DNA of 64,000 bases, from positions 1 to 64,000 of the forward strand of contig UCMT01000033.1 in the NCBI GenBank assembly GCA_900473795.1, read 5' to 3'. This document shows, piece after piece, positions 25,666 through 34,958 of the stretch; the stretch's first letter is position 1; each line of letters opens with the position of its first letter. Below the pieces are notes generated by a model. The model had not been told where the DNA came from. It made no database searches and was given only the letters and a program-made list of their open reading frames with translations. The position numbers were made by a program, and so were the translations under genes. This stretch comes from Hyphomicrobiales bacterium. Its GTDB lineage: Bacteria; Pseudomonadota; Alphaproteobacteria; Rhizobiales; Rhizobiaceae.

Positions 25666-26946
25666 ATGGCAATGAAAGATCTAACGTCGTTGATGGAAAG
25701 CGCGTCCGCGTCGCGTCGCCAGTTCGTGATTGGCGCCGGCACGGCCCTGGCCGGCATTGCGCTGGGCTGCCCGGCAGTTGCGCAGTCCAAAGAGCTGACG
25801 ATTATCTCCAATATCGGCAACGCCGCGCAACGCGACGTGCTGCAGCGGCTTGCGAGTGAGTATGAAAAAGCAAGTGGGGTGAAGATCACCATCAACAATA
25901 TGGACCACGAGGCCCATAAAACCGCAATCCGCAGCTATCTCGTCGTCGGCGCTCCCGACCTCTGCTTCTGGTTTTCCGGCAATCGCATGAAAGCCTTCGT
26001 CAAGCGCGATCTGTTTGACGATATTTCCGACCTCTTCGAGCGCGAGAACTACAAAAGCGTGCTTGGTCCGTCGGCGGCAGCGGTCACCGTGGACGGGAAG
26101 CAATATGGATTGCCTCTCGGGGGGCTTCTTTGGGGCATGTTCTACCGCAAGGACGTCTTTGCCGAAAAAGGCTGGACAGCACCCAAGACCGTCAAGGATT
26201 TGCTGGTGCTCGGCGAGCAGGCGAAGTCCGCAGGTATGGTCCCCGTCAGCATGGGGACCAAGGAGATGTGGCCCGCGGCCGGCTGGTTCGACCATATGAA
26301 CCTTCGCATCAATGGTCTCGACAAGCATATCGCGCTGATGGACGGTCAGATGTCCTACATGGACGACGATCTCAAGCCGGTGTTCGACGCGTGGGAAGAA
26401 CTGATCAAGGCTGATCTCTTCAGCCCAAACCACACGTCCTTCGGCTGGGAACAGGCTGCTGCCGCGCTTGCCCAAAAAAAGGCGGCAATGATGAATCTCG
26501 CCGGCTTCATCAAATACGGCTTCCCCGAGGATCAGGTCGCACAGATCGCCTTTGCGCCGTTCCCGGAAATCACCTCCGGCATGGCGCGCTATGAGGATTT
26601 CGCCCTGAACTCCATCCATGTGCCGAAGAACGCCAAGAACAAGGAAGGTGCACGCGACTTCCTCGCCTATTTTTATAAGCCGGAGAACCTCTCGGCCTTT
26701 CTCGAAACCGAAAGTGCGGTGCCGCCGCGCAACGACTGCCCGCCGAGCAAGGATCCGCTGGTCAACGCAGCGGTGGAATCGCTGAAGACTGTCGTCGGCT
26801 CCGCTCAATATTACGACCGTGATACCGATCCCGATATGGCGCAGGAAGGTCTGAAGGGTTTTCAGGAATTTATGGCCAGGCCGGACCGGCGCGAGCAGAT
26901 CCTGGAACACCTGGAAGCAACGCGCAAGCGCATCTTCAAGGCCTGA
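25666..26946 (+). CDS. Sugar ABC transporter substrate-binding protein
   Basis: A 426-residue periplasmic protein of the family-1 sugar-binding type. It has a twin-arginine signal (SRRQFVIGAGTALAGIALG) and a cleavage-like AVAQS, so it is probably exported folded by Tat. The mature part has the usual YGLPLGGLLWGMFYRKDVFA hinge pattern. ATG 25666 is preceded by GGGAGGAG. It is the first gene of a five-gene operon with two permeases, an ATPase and a beta-galactosidase, so a beta-galactoside is the likely ligand. Confidence 0.9.
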   Translation: MAMKDLTSLMESASASRRQFVIGAGTALAGIALGCPAVAQSKELTIISNIGNAAQRDVLQRLASEYEKASGVKITINNMDHEAHKTAIRSYLVVGAPDLCFWFSGNRMKAFVKRDLFDDISDLFERENYKSVLGPSAAAVTVDGKQYGLPLGGLLWGMFYRKDVFAEKGWTAPKTVKDLLVLGEQAKSAGMVPVSMGTKEMWPAAGWFDHMNLRINGLDKHIALMDGQMSYMDDDLKPVFDAWEELIKADLFSPNHTSFGWEQAAAALAQKKAAMMNLAGFIKYGFPEDQVAQIAFAPFPEITSGMARYEDFALNSIHVPKNAKNKEGARDFLAYFYKPENLSAFLETESAVPPRNDCPPSKDPLVNAAVESLKTVVGSAQYYDRDTDPDMAQEGLKGFQEFMARPDRREQILEHLEATRKRIFKA

Positions 26947-27089
26947 TCGCCAAGCACCTGCGGTCAGGCACCCTCCCTAGGCTGGCCGCATTTCGGGCAG
27001 GGGCTGCATTCGATGCACCTCCTGTCCGGAATTCCGGCGAGGCCGGTGTTCTGCGGATTACACGCGAAGCAACCTGGAAAGTATGAGAG

Positions 27090-27974
27090 ATGTCCAGTTT
27101 CTGGCGACGCCATCGTACATGGATGGCTCCAACAATGTTCATCCTGCCCGGTGCCCTGCTGTTCGGCATCGTGATCATCCTGGCGTCTCTCCAGACGGTC
27201 TGGGTCTCGTTCTTCGACTGGGACGGCGTGGGCGAGATGCAGTGGGTGGGATTGTCGAACTATGTGCAATTGTTCGATGACGCGCAATTCTACGTCTCGC
27301 TCAAGAACAACCTGATTTGGCTTGGCATGTTCATGCTGGCGCCGCCGCTGGGTCTCGCATTGGCATTGCTGCTCAACCAGCCGATCGGGGGCATGCGCAT
27401 TATGAAGTCGCTGTTCTTCGTGCCGCTGGTGCTCGCATCGGTGACGGTGGGTGTGGTTTTCACCTGGGTCTACGACCCGAGTTTTGGCCTGCTGTCGCTG
27501 ATCTTTGGCTATTTCGGAGCGACGGCACCGGCTTTGCTTTCGGACGAGCATTTCGTGACATTCGCGGTCGTCGCCGCAGCACTCTGGCCGCAGATTGCCT
27601 TTTGCCTGGTACTCTTCCTTGCGGGCCTCAACAACCTGAGCGAGGATCTCATCGGGGCCGGTCGCGTCGATGGCGCGCGCGGCTGGCCAATGCTTTGGCA
27701 CGTGGTGCTACCGCAATTGCGTGAGGTCAGCTTCATCGCGCTTGCCGTGACCGTGATTGGAGCGCTGCGTTCATTCGACATGGTCGCGGTCATGACGTCG
27801 GGCGGACCGTTCGGCTCGTCTACCGTGCTCGCCTATCAGATGTACGAGCAATCCATCTTCTCCTATCGCTTCGGATATGGAGCCGCCATCGCCACCGTGC
27901 TCTTCGTCATCATGGCCGTCTTTATCGCCTGGTATCTGCGCACCCTGCTCAAGCCGGAACAGGAGAACGCCTGA
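27090..27974 (+). CDS. Sugar ABC transporter permease (MalF-type)
   Basis: A 294-residue inner-membrane permease with six hydrophobic helices. The cytoplasmic EAA loop is seen as GAGRVDGARGWPMLWHVVLP near residue 190, the contact site for the ATPase. It lies 143 bases after the binding protein and ends directly at the start of the second permease, so it is cotranscribed. Confidence 0.92.
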   Translation: MSSFWRRHRTWMAPTMFILPGALLFGIVIILASLQTVWVSFFDWDGVGEMQWVGLSNYVQLFDDAQFYVSLKNNLIWLGMFMLAPPLGLALALLLNQPIGGMRIMKSLFFVPLVLASVTVGVVFTWVYDPSFGLLSLIFGYFGATAPALLSDEHFVTFAVVAAALWPQIAFCLVLFLAGLNNLSEDLIGAGRVDGARGWPMLWHVVLPQLREVSFIALAVTVIGALRSFDMVAVMTSGGPFGSSTVLAYQMYEQSIFSYRFGYGAAIATVLFVIMAVFIAWYLRTLLKPEQENA

Positions 27975-28826
27975 ATGTATCCGCGTCCGATCCCCGAAGA
28001 TTCACCGTGGCGCAGGACTGCGTATGCCGCCATGGTCGCCCTTGTCCTCATCCTGTGGCTCGTGCCGCTTATGGCGGTGATGGTCACGTCCTTGCGTTCC
28101 TTTGAAGAGGTCATGGCGGGCAACTATTGGGGTTGGCCGAAAAGCTTCAACTTCGTCGAAAACTACACCGCCGTTTTCACTCAGACCGCCATGGCGCGCT
28201 ACTTTCTCAACAGCCTTATCATCACGCTGCCGTCGGTGATCGGCGTCCTGATCCTGTCCACGCTGACCGGCTACGTGCTGTCGCGTTACCGTTTCCGCGG
28301 CGCCAACCTGATGTTCGCGCTCTTCGTCGGCGGCAACTTCCTGCCGGCGCAGATCATGATGATCCCGGTGCGCGATCTGATGGTGTCGATCGGCCTTTAC
28401 GATACGTATTATGCGCTGATCGTCTTCCACATCGCCTTCCAGACCGGCTTTGCAACGTTGTTCATGCGCAACTTCATCGCGGCGCTGCCGGATGAGCTGT
28501 TCCAGGCAGCAAGGGCGGAAGGTGCTTCTCCCGGCCAGACATTGGTGCATGTGGTGCTGCCGCTGATCCGGCCGGCCCTGGCCGCGCTTGCGATCCTGAC
28601 CTTCACCTTCGTCTGGAACGATTATTTCTGGGCGATCGTGCTGACGCAGAGCGACGCCGTGAAACCGGTGACGGCCGGCCTCAGCAACCTTCGTGGCGAA
28701 TGGGTCTCGGCTTGGAACCTCGTGGCGGCCGCCACGATCATGGTCGCGATCCCGCCCGTCGTGATGTTCTTCCTCATGCAACGCCATTTCATCGCCGGCC
28801 TGACGGTCGGAGCGGTGAAGGGCTGA
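27975..28826 (+). CDS. Sugar ABC transporter permease (MalG-type)
   Basis: A 283-residue permease with six helices. The EAA loop is [20 protein letters not shown] (about residue 180), and the C-terminus ends [12 protein letters not shown], the hallmark of MalG-like subunits. The start codon follows the previous stop codon without a gap. It forms the channel together with the upstream permease. Confidence 0.93.
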   Translation: MYPRPIPEDSPWRRTAYAAMVALVLILWLVPLMAVMVTSLRSFEEVMAGNYWGWPKSFNFVENYTAVFTQTAMARYFLNSLIITLPSVIGVLILSTLTGYVLSRYRFRGANLMFALFVGGNFLPAQIMMIPVRDLMVSIGLYDTYYALIVFHIAFQTGFATLFMRNFIAALPDELFQAARAEGASPGQTLVHVVLPLIRPALAALAILTFTFVWNDYFWAIVLTQSDAVKPVTAGLSNLRGEWVSAWNLVAAATIMVAIPPVVMFFLMQRHFIAGLTVGAVKG

Positions 28827-28851
28827 CGCGCAACGTCAAAGGATGGCTCAA

Positions 28852-29988
28852 ATGGCCAGCGTAGAAATCCAGAATGTCCAGAAGCACTATGGCAGCTTCC
28901 ATGCTCTCAACGACATCAATCTTTCCGTTGAAGAGGGCGAGTTCGTCGTCATGGTCGGGCCGTCCGGCTGCGGCAAGTCCACGCTCCTGAAGACGATCGC
29001 GGGCCTTGAGACGGTGACGTCCGGCCAGCTGCTGATCAAGGGGCGGGATGTAACCCGGCTCGAACCGGGCGACCGCGGCATCGCGATGGTCTTCCAGTCC
29101 TATGCGCTCTATCCGCATATGACCGTAGCCGAGAACATGGGCTTCGGCCTTCGGATGGCCGGGCGCCCGAAGACGCAGATCGATGCGGCGGTCGCCCGGG
29201 CGGCAAAGATTCTACGGCTCGAGGAACAGCTCGACAAGAAGCCGAAGCAAATGTCCGGCGGCCAGCGCCAGCGGGTTGCCATCGGCCGGGCCATCACCCG
29301 CTCGCCCGACGTTTTCCTGTTCGACGAGCCCCTGTCCAACCTCGATGCGGCGCTGCGCACCCAGATGCGCGTCGAACTGTCGACGCTGCATGCCGAACTT
29401 GGGTCGACGATGATCTATGTGACGCACGACCAGGTCGAGGCCATGACAATGGCAAGCCGCATCGTCGTGCTCAATCGCGGGCGTATCGAACAAGTCGGTA
29501 CGCCGCTCGATCTCTATAGCAACCCCGCCAATCTGTTCGTCGCCGGCTTCCTTGGTGCCCCGCGCATGAATTTCGTGACCGGCAAGGTAGTGGAGGCCCA
29601 GGGCAGGAGCGCAAGGATTGTCTGTGCCGGCGGGTTGGGCGTGGCATTAGACGATCTTGTGCAACCGGCTGCCATCGGTGAAGCAGTAACAATCGGTATT
29701 CGCCCCGAAAAGCTCCGCATCAATGACGCAGGATCCGCCATCGCCTTCGGCGGACAGGTGCGTCTCACCGAGTATCTCGGTCGCGAAACCATCCTGTATG
29801 TCGATGCCGGTGATTTGGTGACGACCGGCTCCGACAGCGGAACCGGGGCCTTCACCGCCCAGATCGGCGAGATCCGACCATTCCAGACAGCTGCGCCGGT
29901 TTCCATCGCCTTCGACGCGCGCGATGCCTACCTCTTTGCGGCCGACGGCCGAACCATCAGCTCTCCCAAGCCTGTTGCAAGGCTCTGA
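28852..29988 (+). CDS. Sugar ABC transporter ATP-binding protein (MalK/UgpC type)
   Basis: A 378-residue ATPase. Walker A is GPSGCGKST, the Q-loop is [12 protein letters not shown], the signature is [14 protein letters not shown], and Walker B is [12 protein letters not shown]; the switch His is in [10 protein letters not shown]-terminal OB-type regulatory domain (from about residue 235) marks the MalK/UgpC group. ATG 28852 is preferred over 28843, because AAAGG would touch the earlier ATG but is 9 bases from this one. Confidence 0.93.
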   Translation: MASVEIQNVQKHYGSFHALNDINLSVEEGEFVVMVGPSGCGKSTLLKTIAGLETVTSGQLLIKGRDVTRLEPGDRGIAMVFQSYALYPHMTVAENMGFGLRMAGRPKTQIDAAVARAAKILRLEEQLDKKPKQMSGGQRQRVAIGRAITRSPDVFLFDEPLSNLDAALRTQMRVELSTLHAELGSTMIYVTHDQVEAMTMASRIVVLNRGRIEQVGTPLDLYSNPANLFVAGFLGAPRMNFVTGKVVEAQGRSARIVCAGGLGVALDDLVQPAAIGEAVTIGIRPEKLRINDAGSAIAFGGQVRLTEYLGRETILYVDAGDLVTTGSDSGTGAFTAQIGEIRPFQTAAPVSIAFDARDAYLFAADGRTISSPKPVARL

Positions 29989-30005
29989 ACAAGGATAAGA
30001 ATGAC

Positions 30006-32141
30006 ATGAAGCGCACAGCTCCTGCGCCCCTTTCGGTGTGGCGCACCCTGAATCTCGACGATTTTCTCATCGGCGTCCCGCATTATCCGGAGCATGTCGA
30101 CGAGAGCTACTGGGAGCGTGATGCCGAGCGTATGGCCACTGCCGGCTTCAACGTCGTGCGTCTGGGCGAGTTTGCCTGGCACATCATGGAGCCGCGCGAA
30201 GGCGTGTTCGACTTCTCGCTCTTCGACAAGGCGATCGCCGTTCTGGGCGCCCGCGGCATCAACACGATCTTCTGTACGCCGACTGCGACACCGCCGCGGT
30301 GGCTGACCGCGACCTATCCGGAAGTGTTGCGCGTTGACGTGAACGACCGCGTCGCAACCCATGGCTCGCGCCAGCATGCCGACACCAACAGCCCTGTCTA
30401 CCGCATGCACAGCCGCCGGATCACCGAAGCGCTTGCCGATCACTATCGCGACAATCCGCATGTCATTGGCTGGCAGACCGACAACGAGCTCAACACCACA
30501 TCGTCGACCTCCTATTCCGAAGCGACGGAACGAGAATTCCGGCGCTATCTCCGGGATCGTTACGAGACGATCGACGCGCTCAATTTTGCCTGGGGCGGAA
30601 ATTTCTGGGCGACGGCCTACGACCATTTCGACCAGATCACCGCACCGCGCGCTCACAATCCCGGCTTTCCGAGCCCGGGCCATTTCCAGGACTATCACCG
30701 CTTCCTGGCGCATGCGACCGCCGCCTTCCAGCACGATCAGGTGGAAATCCTGCGCCGGGCCAATCTGGACTGGTTCATCTTCCACAATCTCGGACGGCTG
30801 GAAGATATAGATTTCCGCGGCCAGTTCGGCCAGGATCTCGATTTCATCGGCTTCGACATTTACCCGATGCTCTATGACGAAATGCGTCGTACCGGCGGGC
30901 ATGCGGCAACGCAGGCGTTACATCTCGATGTCTGCCGTGCCTATAGCGGCAATTTCATCGTTCCGGAGCAAGCCTCGGGCTTCGGCAGCCAGCCGGGATT
31001 TTCCACCATGACCCCCGAGCCGGGTGAGATGCGCCGCATGGCGCTGAGTTCCGTGGCGCGCGGCGCCGACGGCTTGTTGTTCTTCCGTTGGCGCCCAGCG
31101 CATTACGGCGCCGAAATCTACTGGATGGGCCTGATTGACCATGACGACGTGCCGCGCCGGCGCTACCGGGAAGCGGTGGAATTCGCCGGCGATGTCGCCA
31201 AGATCAAGAAGGACCTTCTAGGCACCACTGTGCGCATGGACGTGGCAATCGCGGGCGCCGATTTCGACAACCAGGAAGCCTACAAGACCTATCCGATGGG
31301 CATGCCGAGCCCGTTCGAGGATGCCGTGCACCTGCACCGCTATTGCCATGCCAAGGGCATCGCCTGCGGCTTCATTCATCCGGAGGACGACCTCTCGCGG
31401 ATCAAGCTCCTCTACGTTCCGCATTGGGTCATGTGGAAGCCGCAGTGGAACGCAAACGTCGAGGCTTTCGTGAAGAACGGCGGCACGCTGGTGATCGGCG
31501 CCATGACCGGCACGCGCGACGAGCATAACCACATCCCGACGATACCGGCTCCTGGCCGCGGCCTTTCCGAACTCTGCGGTGTTCGCGTCGAGGAATTCGG
31601 TCGCGTCGCCGAGCCCGGTGCCGATGGTCTCTTCGGTTTGCATGGCACGGAATTCGGGCTGTACAACGCCGCAGCGCAACGTCCAGCCAGTTCCGCTGCA
31701 CGACGATATAAGTTCGTGCTCGGCAATCGAGAGCACGAAGCTGCCCATCTCTACGAGCTGCTTGACGTTGATGCGGACGTTAAGGTGCTTGGCCGCTGGA
31801 GCAGCCGTTTCGCCAGCGGGCGGGCTGCCATTACCATCCGAAAAGTGGGGGAGGGCAGTGCCGTCTACATGGGCACCTATCTCACAGAGACCCTGGTCGA
31901 AAATCTGGCCGATCAGCTGTTTGCCCGTGCGGGTATTGCGCCGCTGATCGCCGACCTTCCCGCCAATGTGGAAGTGACCCTGCGCCACGCTGCCGACCGG
32001 AAACTCCTGTTCGTGCTCAATACGGATGAAGGCACGGTCGAGATTTCGTCATTGCCGGCCGGCATGGACTTGCTCACCGACAAGGAGGTGAACGGTTGCC
32101 TTTCGCTTGGACCGCATGGCTGTGCGGTAATACGCTTTTGA
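30006..32141 (+). CDS. Beta-galactosidase, GH42
   Basis: A 711-residue glycoside hydrolase that releases beta-linked galactose; it is cytoplasmic, since no signal peptide is seen. The TIM barrel begins FLIGVPHYPEHVDESYW. The acid/base is Glu161 in TDNEL and the nucleophile is Glu321 in VPEQASG. The trimerisation domain (about 390-600) and a small beta-domain follow. It is the last gene of the ABC operon (17 bases after the ATPase), so imported galactosides are cleaved inside the cell. Confidence 0.93.
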   Translation: MKRTAPAPLSVWRTLNLDDFLIGVPHYPEHVDESYWERDAERMATAGFNVVRLGEFAWHIMEPREGVFDFSLFDKAIAVLGARGINTIFCTPTATPPRWLTATYPEVLRVDVNDRVATHGSRQHADTNSPVYRMHSRRITEALADHYRDNPHVIGWQTDNELNTTSSTSYSEATEREFRRYLRDRYETIDALNFAWGGNFWATAYDHFDQITAPRAHNPGFPSPGHFQDYHRFLAHATAAFQHDQVEILRRANLDWFIFHNLGRLEDIDFRGQFGQDLDFIGFDIYPMLYDEMRRTGGHAATQALHLDVCRAYSGNFIVPEQASGFGSQPGFSTMTPEPGEMRRMALSSVARGADGLLFFRWRPAHYGAEIYWMGLIDHDDVPRRRYREAVEFAGDVAKIKKDLLGTTVRMDVAIAGADFDNQEAYKTYPMGMPSPFEDAVHLHRYCHAKGIACGFIHPEDDLSRIKLLYVPHWVMWKPQWNANVEAFVKNGGTLVIGAMTGTRDEHNHIPTIPAPGRGLSELCGVRVEEFGRVAEPGADGLFGLHGTEFGLYNAAAQRPASSAARRYKFVLGNREHEAAHLYELLDVDADVKVLGRWSSRFASGRAAITIRKVGEGSAVYMGTYLTETLVENLADQLFARAGIAPLIADLPANVEVTLRHAADRKLLFVLNTDEGTVEISSLPAGMDLLTDKEVNGCLSLGPHGCAVIRF

Positions 32142-32449
32142 GCGATTCAGGCAGTCAACACCGATCGTGCCGGTGGTGCGATTTGGCAGGTAGGGCTCTC
32201 GCGTCGCGGAAGGACATTGTTGCCGGCGAATTTCGCCATTCTAGCCAGTCGCGGACGCTCGACTTTTGGATGGGAGTTGCCCGTGTCGGCAAGTCGACCG
32301 CCTGAGTGCGCGGGAGCCCGCGTCCGAGGGCTTGTGGCAAAAGCAGAGGGGAGGCGCCGCCGCCCGCTCCTCCATGCGCTATGGGCTAATTCGGTTCGGC
32401 GCTTCAAGGCCACCAAGCTGCGCAGGGACCGCAGTTGCGATCCACACTT
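32142..32449. other. Intergenic region after the beta-galactosidase
   Basis: About 300 bases contain no recognisable gene and no strong terminator. The neighbouring genes converge on it. Confidence 0.35.
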
Positions 32450-32851
32450 TCATTCAGCGGCGACGAGAAACAAACTGTTCTGTGAGGACGAAGCGAGCGC
32501 ATGCACCCTGGCTTCCGCCTTGGCGATGAGCTGATAGAATTCGTCCTGCGCCTCGATATCGAGCTGAATAACGGCGTTCACATCATCCGGCGTATCGCAA
32601 ATGCAGGCGACTGCTGAAATAGGACATACGCCGCCGGGATAGCGCTTTCCGGTACCGGTATAAGCGCGGCGTCCCCAACGTTCGGAATAAACCGTCTCCT
32701 CACGGTCGATATGCAGAATTGTTCCCTTGCAAGCGGTAACAATTCCGGCCTTGCCATAGGCAAACCAGTGGTAGTTCAGCTTCCGCAGAATATATTTGCC
32801 CGTAATGTCTTGGCCGGCCAGTTCGGCGGGGTCTTCAATCATTCTGATCAT
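32450..32851 (-). CDS. Conserved hypothetical protein
   Basis: A 133-residue soluble protein. It contains DITGKYILRKLNYHWFAYGK, VYSERWGRRAYTGTGKRYPG and a pair of cysteines in CPISAVACICDTPDD. I do not recognise the family; the two Cys and His could bind a metal. ATG 32851 is preferred to the frame's first codon because GAGGG lies 7 bases before it. It has no partner genes. Confidence 0.6.
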   Translation of the reverse strand: MIRMIEDPAELAGQDITGKYILRKLNYHWFAYGKAGIVTACKGTILHIDREETVYSERWGRRAYTGTGKRYPGGVCPISAVACICDTPDDVNAVIQLDIEAQDEFYQLIAKAEARVHALASSSQNSLFLVAAE

Positions 32852-33412
32852 GATGGTTCCCTCAAGTTGGAGCAATATCCGTCATGTCTCTTTCCCCGGC
32901 AAGCTAAAAACTGTAGATTTTGAAGCTACTTAGTCACAAACTGTTTCCAATTCTTACACAGTTTTCAGTATTTCATCGGTCACCACCAGTGCATTGGTGT
33001 GGCTGGCATTTTTGGTTTTCCACCGCCCAAGAATGCCGTGATGTCACCTGATTTGGCGATTGGCACAACCCTGCTTTTGAGCTTCGATTCCCATAAAGAC
33101 CGTCACACCGATCAAACCCGCGCTCGTAACAGTCAATGAAGGCACCGAGGTCACCCTTAGCTAGACCGGCACTTCGTCGAGCTCTTGCTTGGACGAATCT
33201 AGTTCGTGTTTTGCGCGGAACCCATCGACCAAATAACATGGCTGGATGTCATAGCGGCACCAGCGTCCTTAAAACCTAGAACCGATCGGTTCAAAGACCC
33301 CGATGCCTCCGCCTGGCTCGGGGTCTTTTCGATAGCACGGCGCGTCACCGTCCTGCTTCCTTGATCATTCGCCTTCCGTTACAATCTCCTTCGGAGACAA
33401 AGGAGTTCCGCT
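32852..33412. other. Intergenic region without recognised features
   Basis: No gene is recognised; the last bases hold the ribosome site of the DUF6494 gene. A hairpin-like stretch near 33280-33330 (GACCCCGA ... TCGGGGTC) could be a terminator for either direction: the arms are perfect over 8 bases and TTTTCG follows. Confidence 0.4.
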
Positions 33413-33604
33413 ATGAGCGAAGACGGCTTCAACATGTCGATCCGCAAGTTCCTCAAGGAAGTCGGCGTCACTTCGCAACGCAAGATCGAAGAGGCGGTGC
33501 GCGAAGGCCGGACTGACGGCAAGATGCTGAAGGTTCGCATGACGCTGACGGCGGAAGGCACTGGCCTCAACCACGTAGTGGACGGCGAGATCGAACTACC
33601 ATAG
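33413..33604 (+). CDS. DUF6494 family small protein
   Basis: A 63-residue protein that starts MSEDGFNMSIRKFLKEVGVT and goes on SQRKIEEAVREG with VVDGEIELP at the end, the pattern of small conserved DUF6494 proteins in Proteobacteria. The middle of this copy lacks a few residues compared with what I recall. AAAGGAG lies 8 bases before ATG. Function unknown. Confidence 0.8.
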   Translation: MSEDGFNMSIRKFLKEVGVTSQRKIEEAVREGRTDGKMLKVRMTLTAEGTGLNHVVDGEIELP

Positions 33605-33930
33605 CCCGACCAAGCGCTGCCGTAAGGCGTCGACTATACTCGTATCAAGCGAGTGCGAGCCTCATCACAAAGGGTTCGTTTTCGGTCGTCCCCTTGAAGC
33701 GCGATAGGGGGCCTCAGGATATGCGTGGTCGCCTGGTCGGGAAAGATAACCTCGAATTCGAACCCGGATCGTCCCACGCCTCGACCCTGGCTCCGACTGG
33801 CAAGCCAGCGCCGATAACGTGATGCCATTACGATACGCACCTGTACGAGCCGTAAGGGAAGACGTTTGACGCCGAGAAAATGAAGGTGTGTCATGTAGTG
33901 GATAGGCACGTGAGTGACTTGGGGGTGCCG
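33605..33930. other. Intergenic region before the cyclase fragment
   Basis: About 325 bases without a recognisable gene; probably the promoter region of the former cyclase gene that follows. Confidence 0.3.
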
Positions 33931-34035
33931 ATGGAACAAAAGCTCTCCGTCATAATGGCGTCTGACGTCGTTGGCTACAGCCGCCTGATGGGCATCGATG
34001 AGAAGTCGCGCGCGTTGTTCGTGACAAAGGTGTAG
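33931..34035 (+). pseudogene. N-terminal fragment of a class III adenylate cyclase
   Basis: ATG 33931 opens MEQKLSVIMASDVVGYSRLM, then GIDEKSRALF. This is the start of an adenylate/guanylate cyclase catalytic domain, including the first metal-binding Asp in ASDVVGYS. After about 30 codons the frame runs into sequence that is a toxin gene on the other strand and stops. The rest of the cyclase is absent, so a deletion or rearrangement joined the two near 34015. Confidence 0.7.
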
Positions 34036-34178
34036 TCATCAGCAACGATGCGCGGCATCAGATCCCAATCCATCTCGCCACTTAGTCCGAGATAATTGAT
34101 ATGACTGGCTTCATGGCCGCATTCACGTGCCACGTCGACAAGCGTCGTGTGCAGGCATTCGTCAATTAAGAACTTCAC
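33975..34178 (-). pseudogene. Truncated DUF5615 PIN-like toxin
   Basis: From GTG 34178 the minus strand reads MKFLIDECLHTTLVDVAREC, then DWDLMPRIVADDYTFVTNNA and RDF. This is the N-terminal half of DUF5615 PIN-like proteins (Asp in LIDE and the TNNARDF motif). The C-terminal half is replaced by antisense of the cyclase fragment from about 34015. Its start sits within the 3' end of the vapC fragment, so three broken genes are fused here. Confidence 0.65.
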
Positions 34179-34255
34179 AGCTGTTCATCGAATGTTTCAG
34201 CCTCTGGCTCTGCCAGGGACATAGCCAGAATGACCGAGGTATCCAGCGCGATCAT
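34175..34255 (-). pseudogene. VapC toxin reduced to 26 codons
   Basis: ATG 34255 overlaps the antitoxin stop as ATGA and reads MIALDTSVILAMSLAEPEAE, the start of a PIN-domain VapC with its first catalytic Asp. It then stops at 34175, so over 100 residues are missing. The deletion endpoint is at the start of the DUF5615 fragment. The classical antitoxin-toxin overlap identifies it. Confidence 0.7.
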
Positions 34256-34509
34256 ATTGGCAAGCCGTTCTCGTCATAAAAGTCGTCGTACGCCGAGGTC
34301 GCCCCGGCAGGAACCGCGCGGCGACCTTCAGCCATGAGGTCCCAAAGAACATCCTCCGGCTTGCGCGCATTCGATTGCCGCAATTCCAGTTCAAAATGCT
34401 CCAATGCCTGCTCGACCACCTTGTTGATCGGCTGGCCGGTGCGTTTGGCAAGCGCATGTGCCAGATCCCGGGCCTTGGCGCTGCGCACGGAGAGTTGCGG
34501 TTCGGGCAT
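34252..34509 (-). CDS. VapB-type antitoxin (PSK-type transcription factor)
   Basis: An 85-residue antitoxin starting MPEPQLSVRSAKARDLAHAL, then AKRTGQPINKVVEQALEHFE, the pattern of Rv0623-like VapB antitoxins. The acidic C-terminus AYDDFYDENGLPI binds toxin. It overlaps the vapC fragment by 4 bases (ATGA). With the toxin truncated it no longer has a functional partner; it may survive as a DNA-binding autorepressor. Confidence 0.75.
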   Translation of the reverse strand: MPEPQLSVRSAKARDLAHALAKRTGQPINKVVEQALEHFELELRQSNARKPEDVLWDLMAEGRRAVPAGATSAYDDFYDENGLPI

Positions 34510-34585
34510 CGCTTCCTCGTCGAATTATATGCGTAAGATAGCGATTGCGAGCCCAGATGGAAAGATTTTACCGTTAGCCATCTCA

Positions 34586-34801
34586 CTATCGATACCTGAT
34601 AGCTATCAGCGTTCGCGCCCAATGATGGGCTGTCGCGCAGGCTTCCACGCCAATCAGGCAAGGGGAAAGCTTCTGGAAGAACGATTGCATCTGTCCGCGT
34701 CTCAGGGCCTTGCGCAGAACGACCTGTCCTTCAGCGTTAACGCCGTGAAGCTGGAAAACATTTTTTGCGATATCAACACCAATCGTCGTAATCCCTTCCA
34801 T
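34586..34801 (-). pseudogene. IS110 family transposase, N-terminal fragment
   Basis: The minus strand reads MEGITTIGVDIAKNVFQLHG, then PCLIGVEACATAHHWARTL. This is the DEDD-type catalytic N-terminus of IS110-family transposases, with the first Asp in GVDIAK and Glu in GVEACATAHHW. It is cut after about 68 codons, so the element is dead. Confidence 0.85.
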
Positions 34802-34880
34802 GGTGGATGGCTCCTCTCAAAGGTTTTGCAACAACCTATCTTGGCACACTCGATGCCGTCGGAGTGCGCCATCCATCACA

Positions 34881-34926
34881 TCACATAAACGCGGCGTCAG
34901 TGAATTGGGCCTAGAGACGGTGGGAT
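34881..34926 (+). repeat. Left-end fragment of the IS6-type element, second copy
   Basis: Bases 34881-34920 are identical to 50092-50131, which is the left end of the IS6-type element at 50.1 kb; similarity continues a few bases (GGGAT) and then stops. Both copies are in the same orientation. The fragment lies between the IS110 remnant and the galacturonate cluster. Confidence 0.85.
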
Positions 34927-34958
34927 AAATGCTTCAAAAGCAATGCCTGCGGATCACC

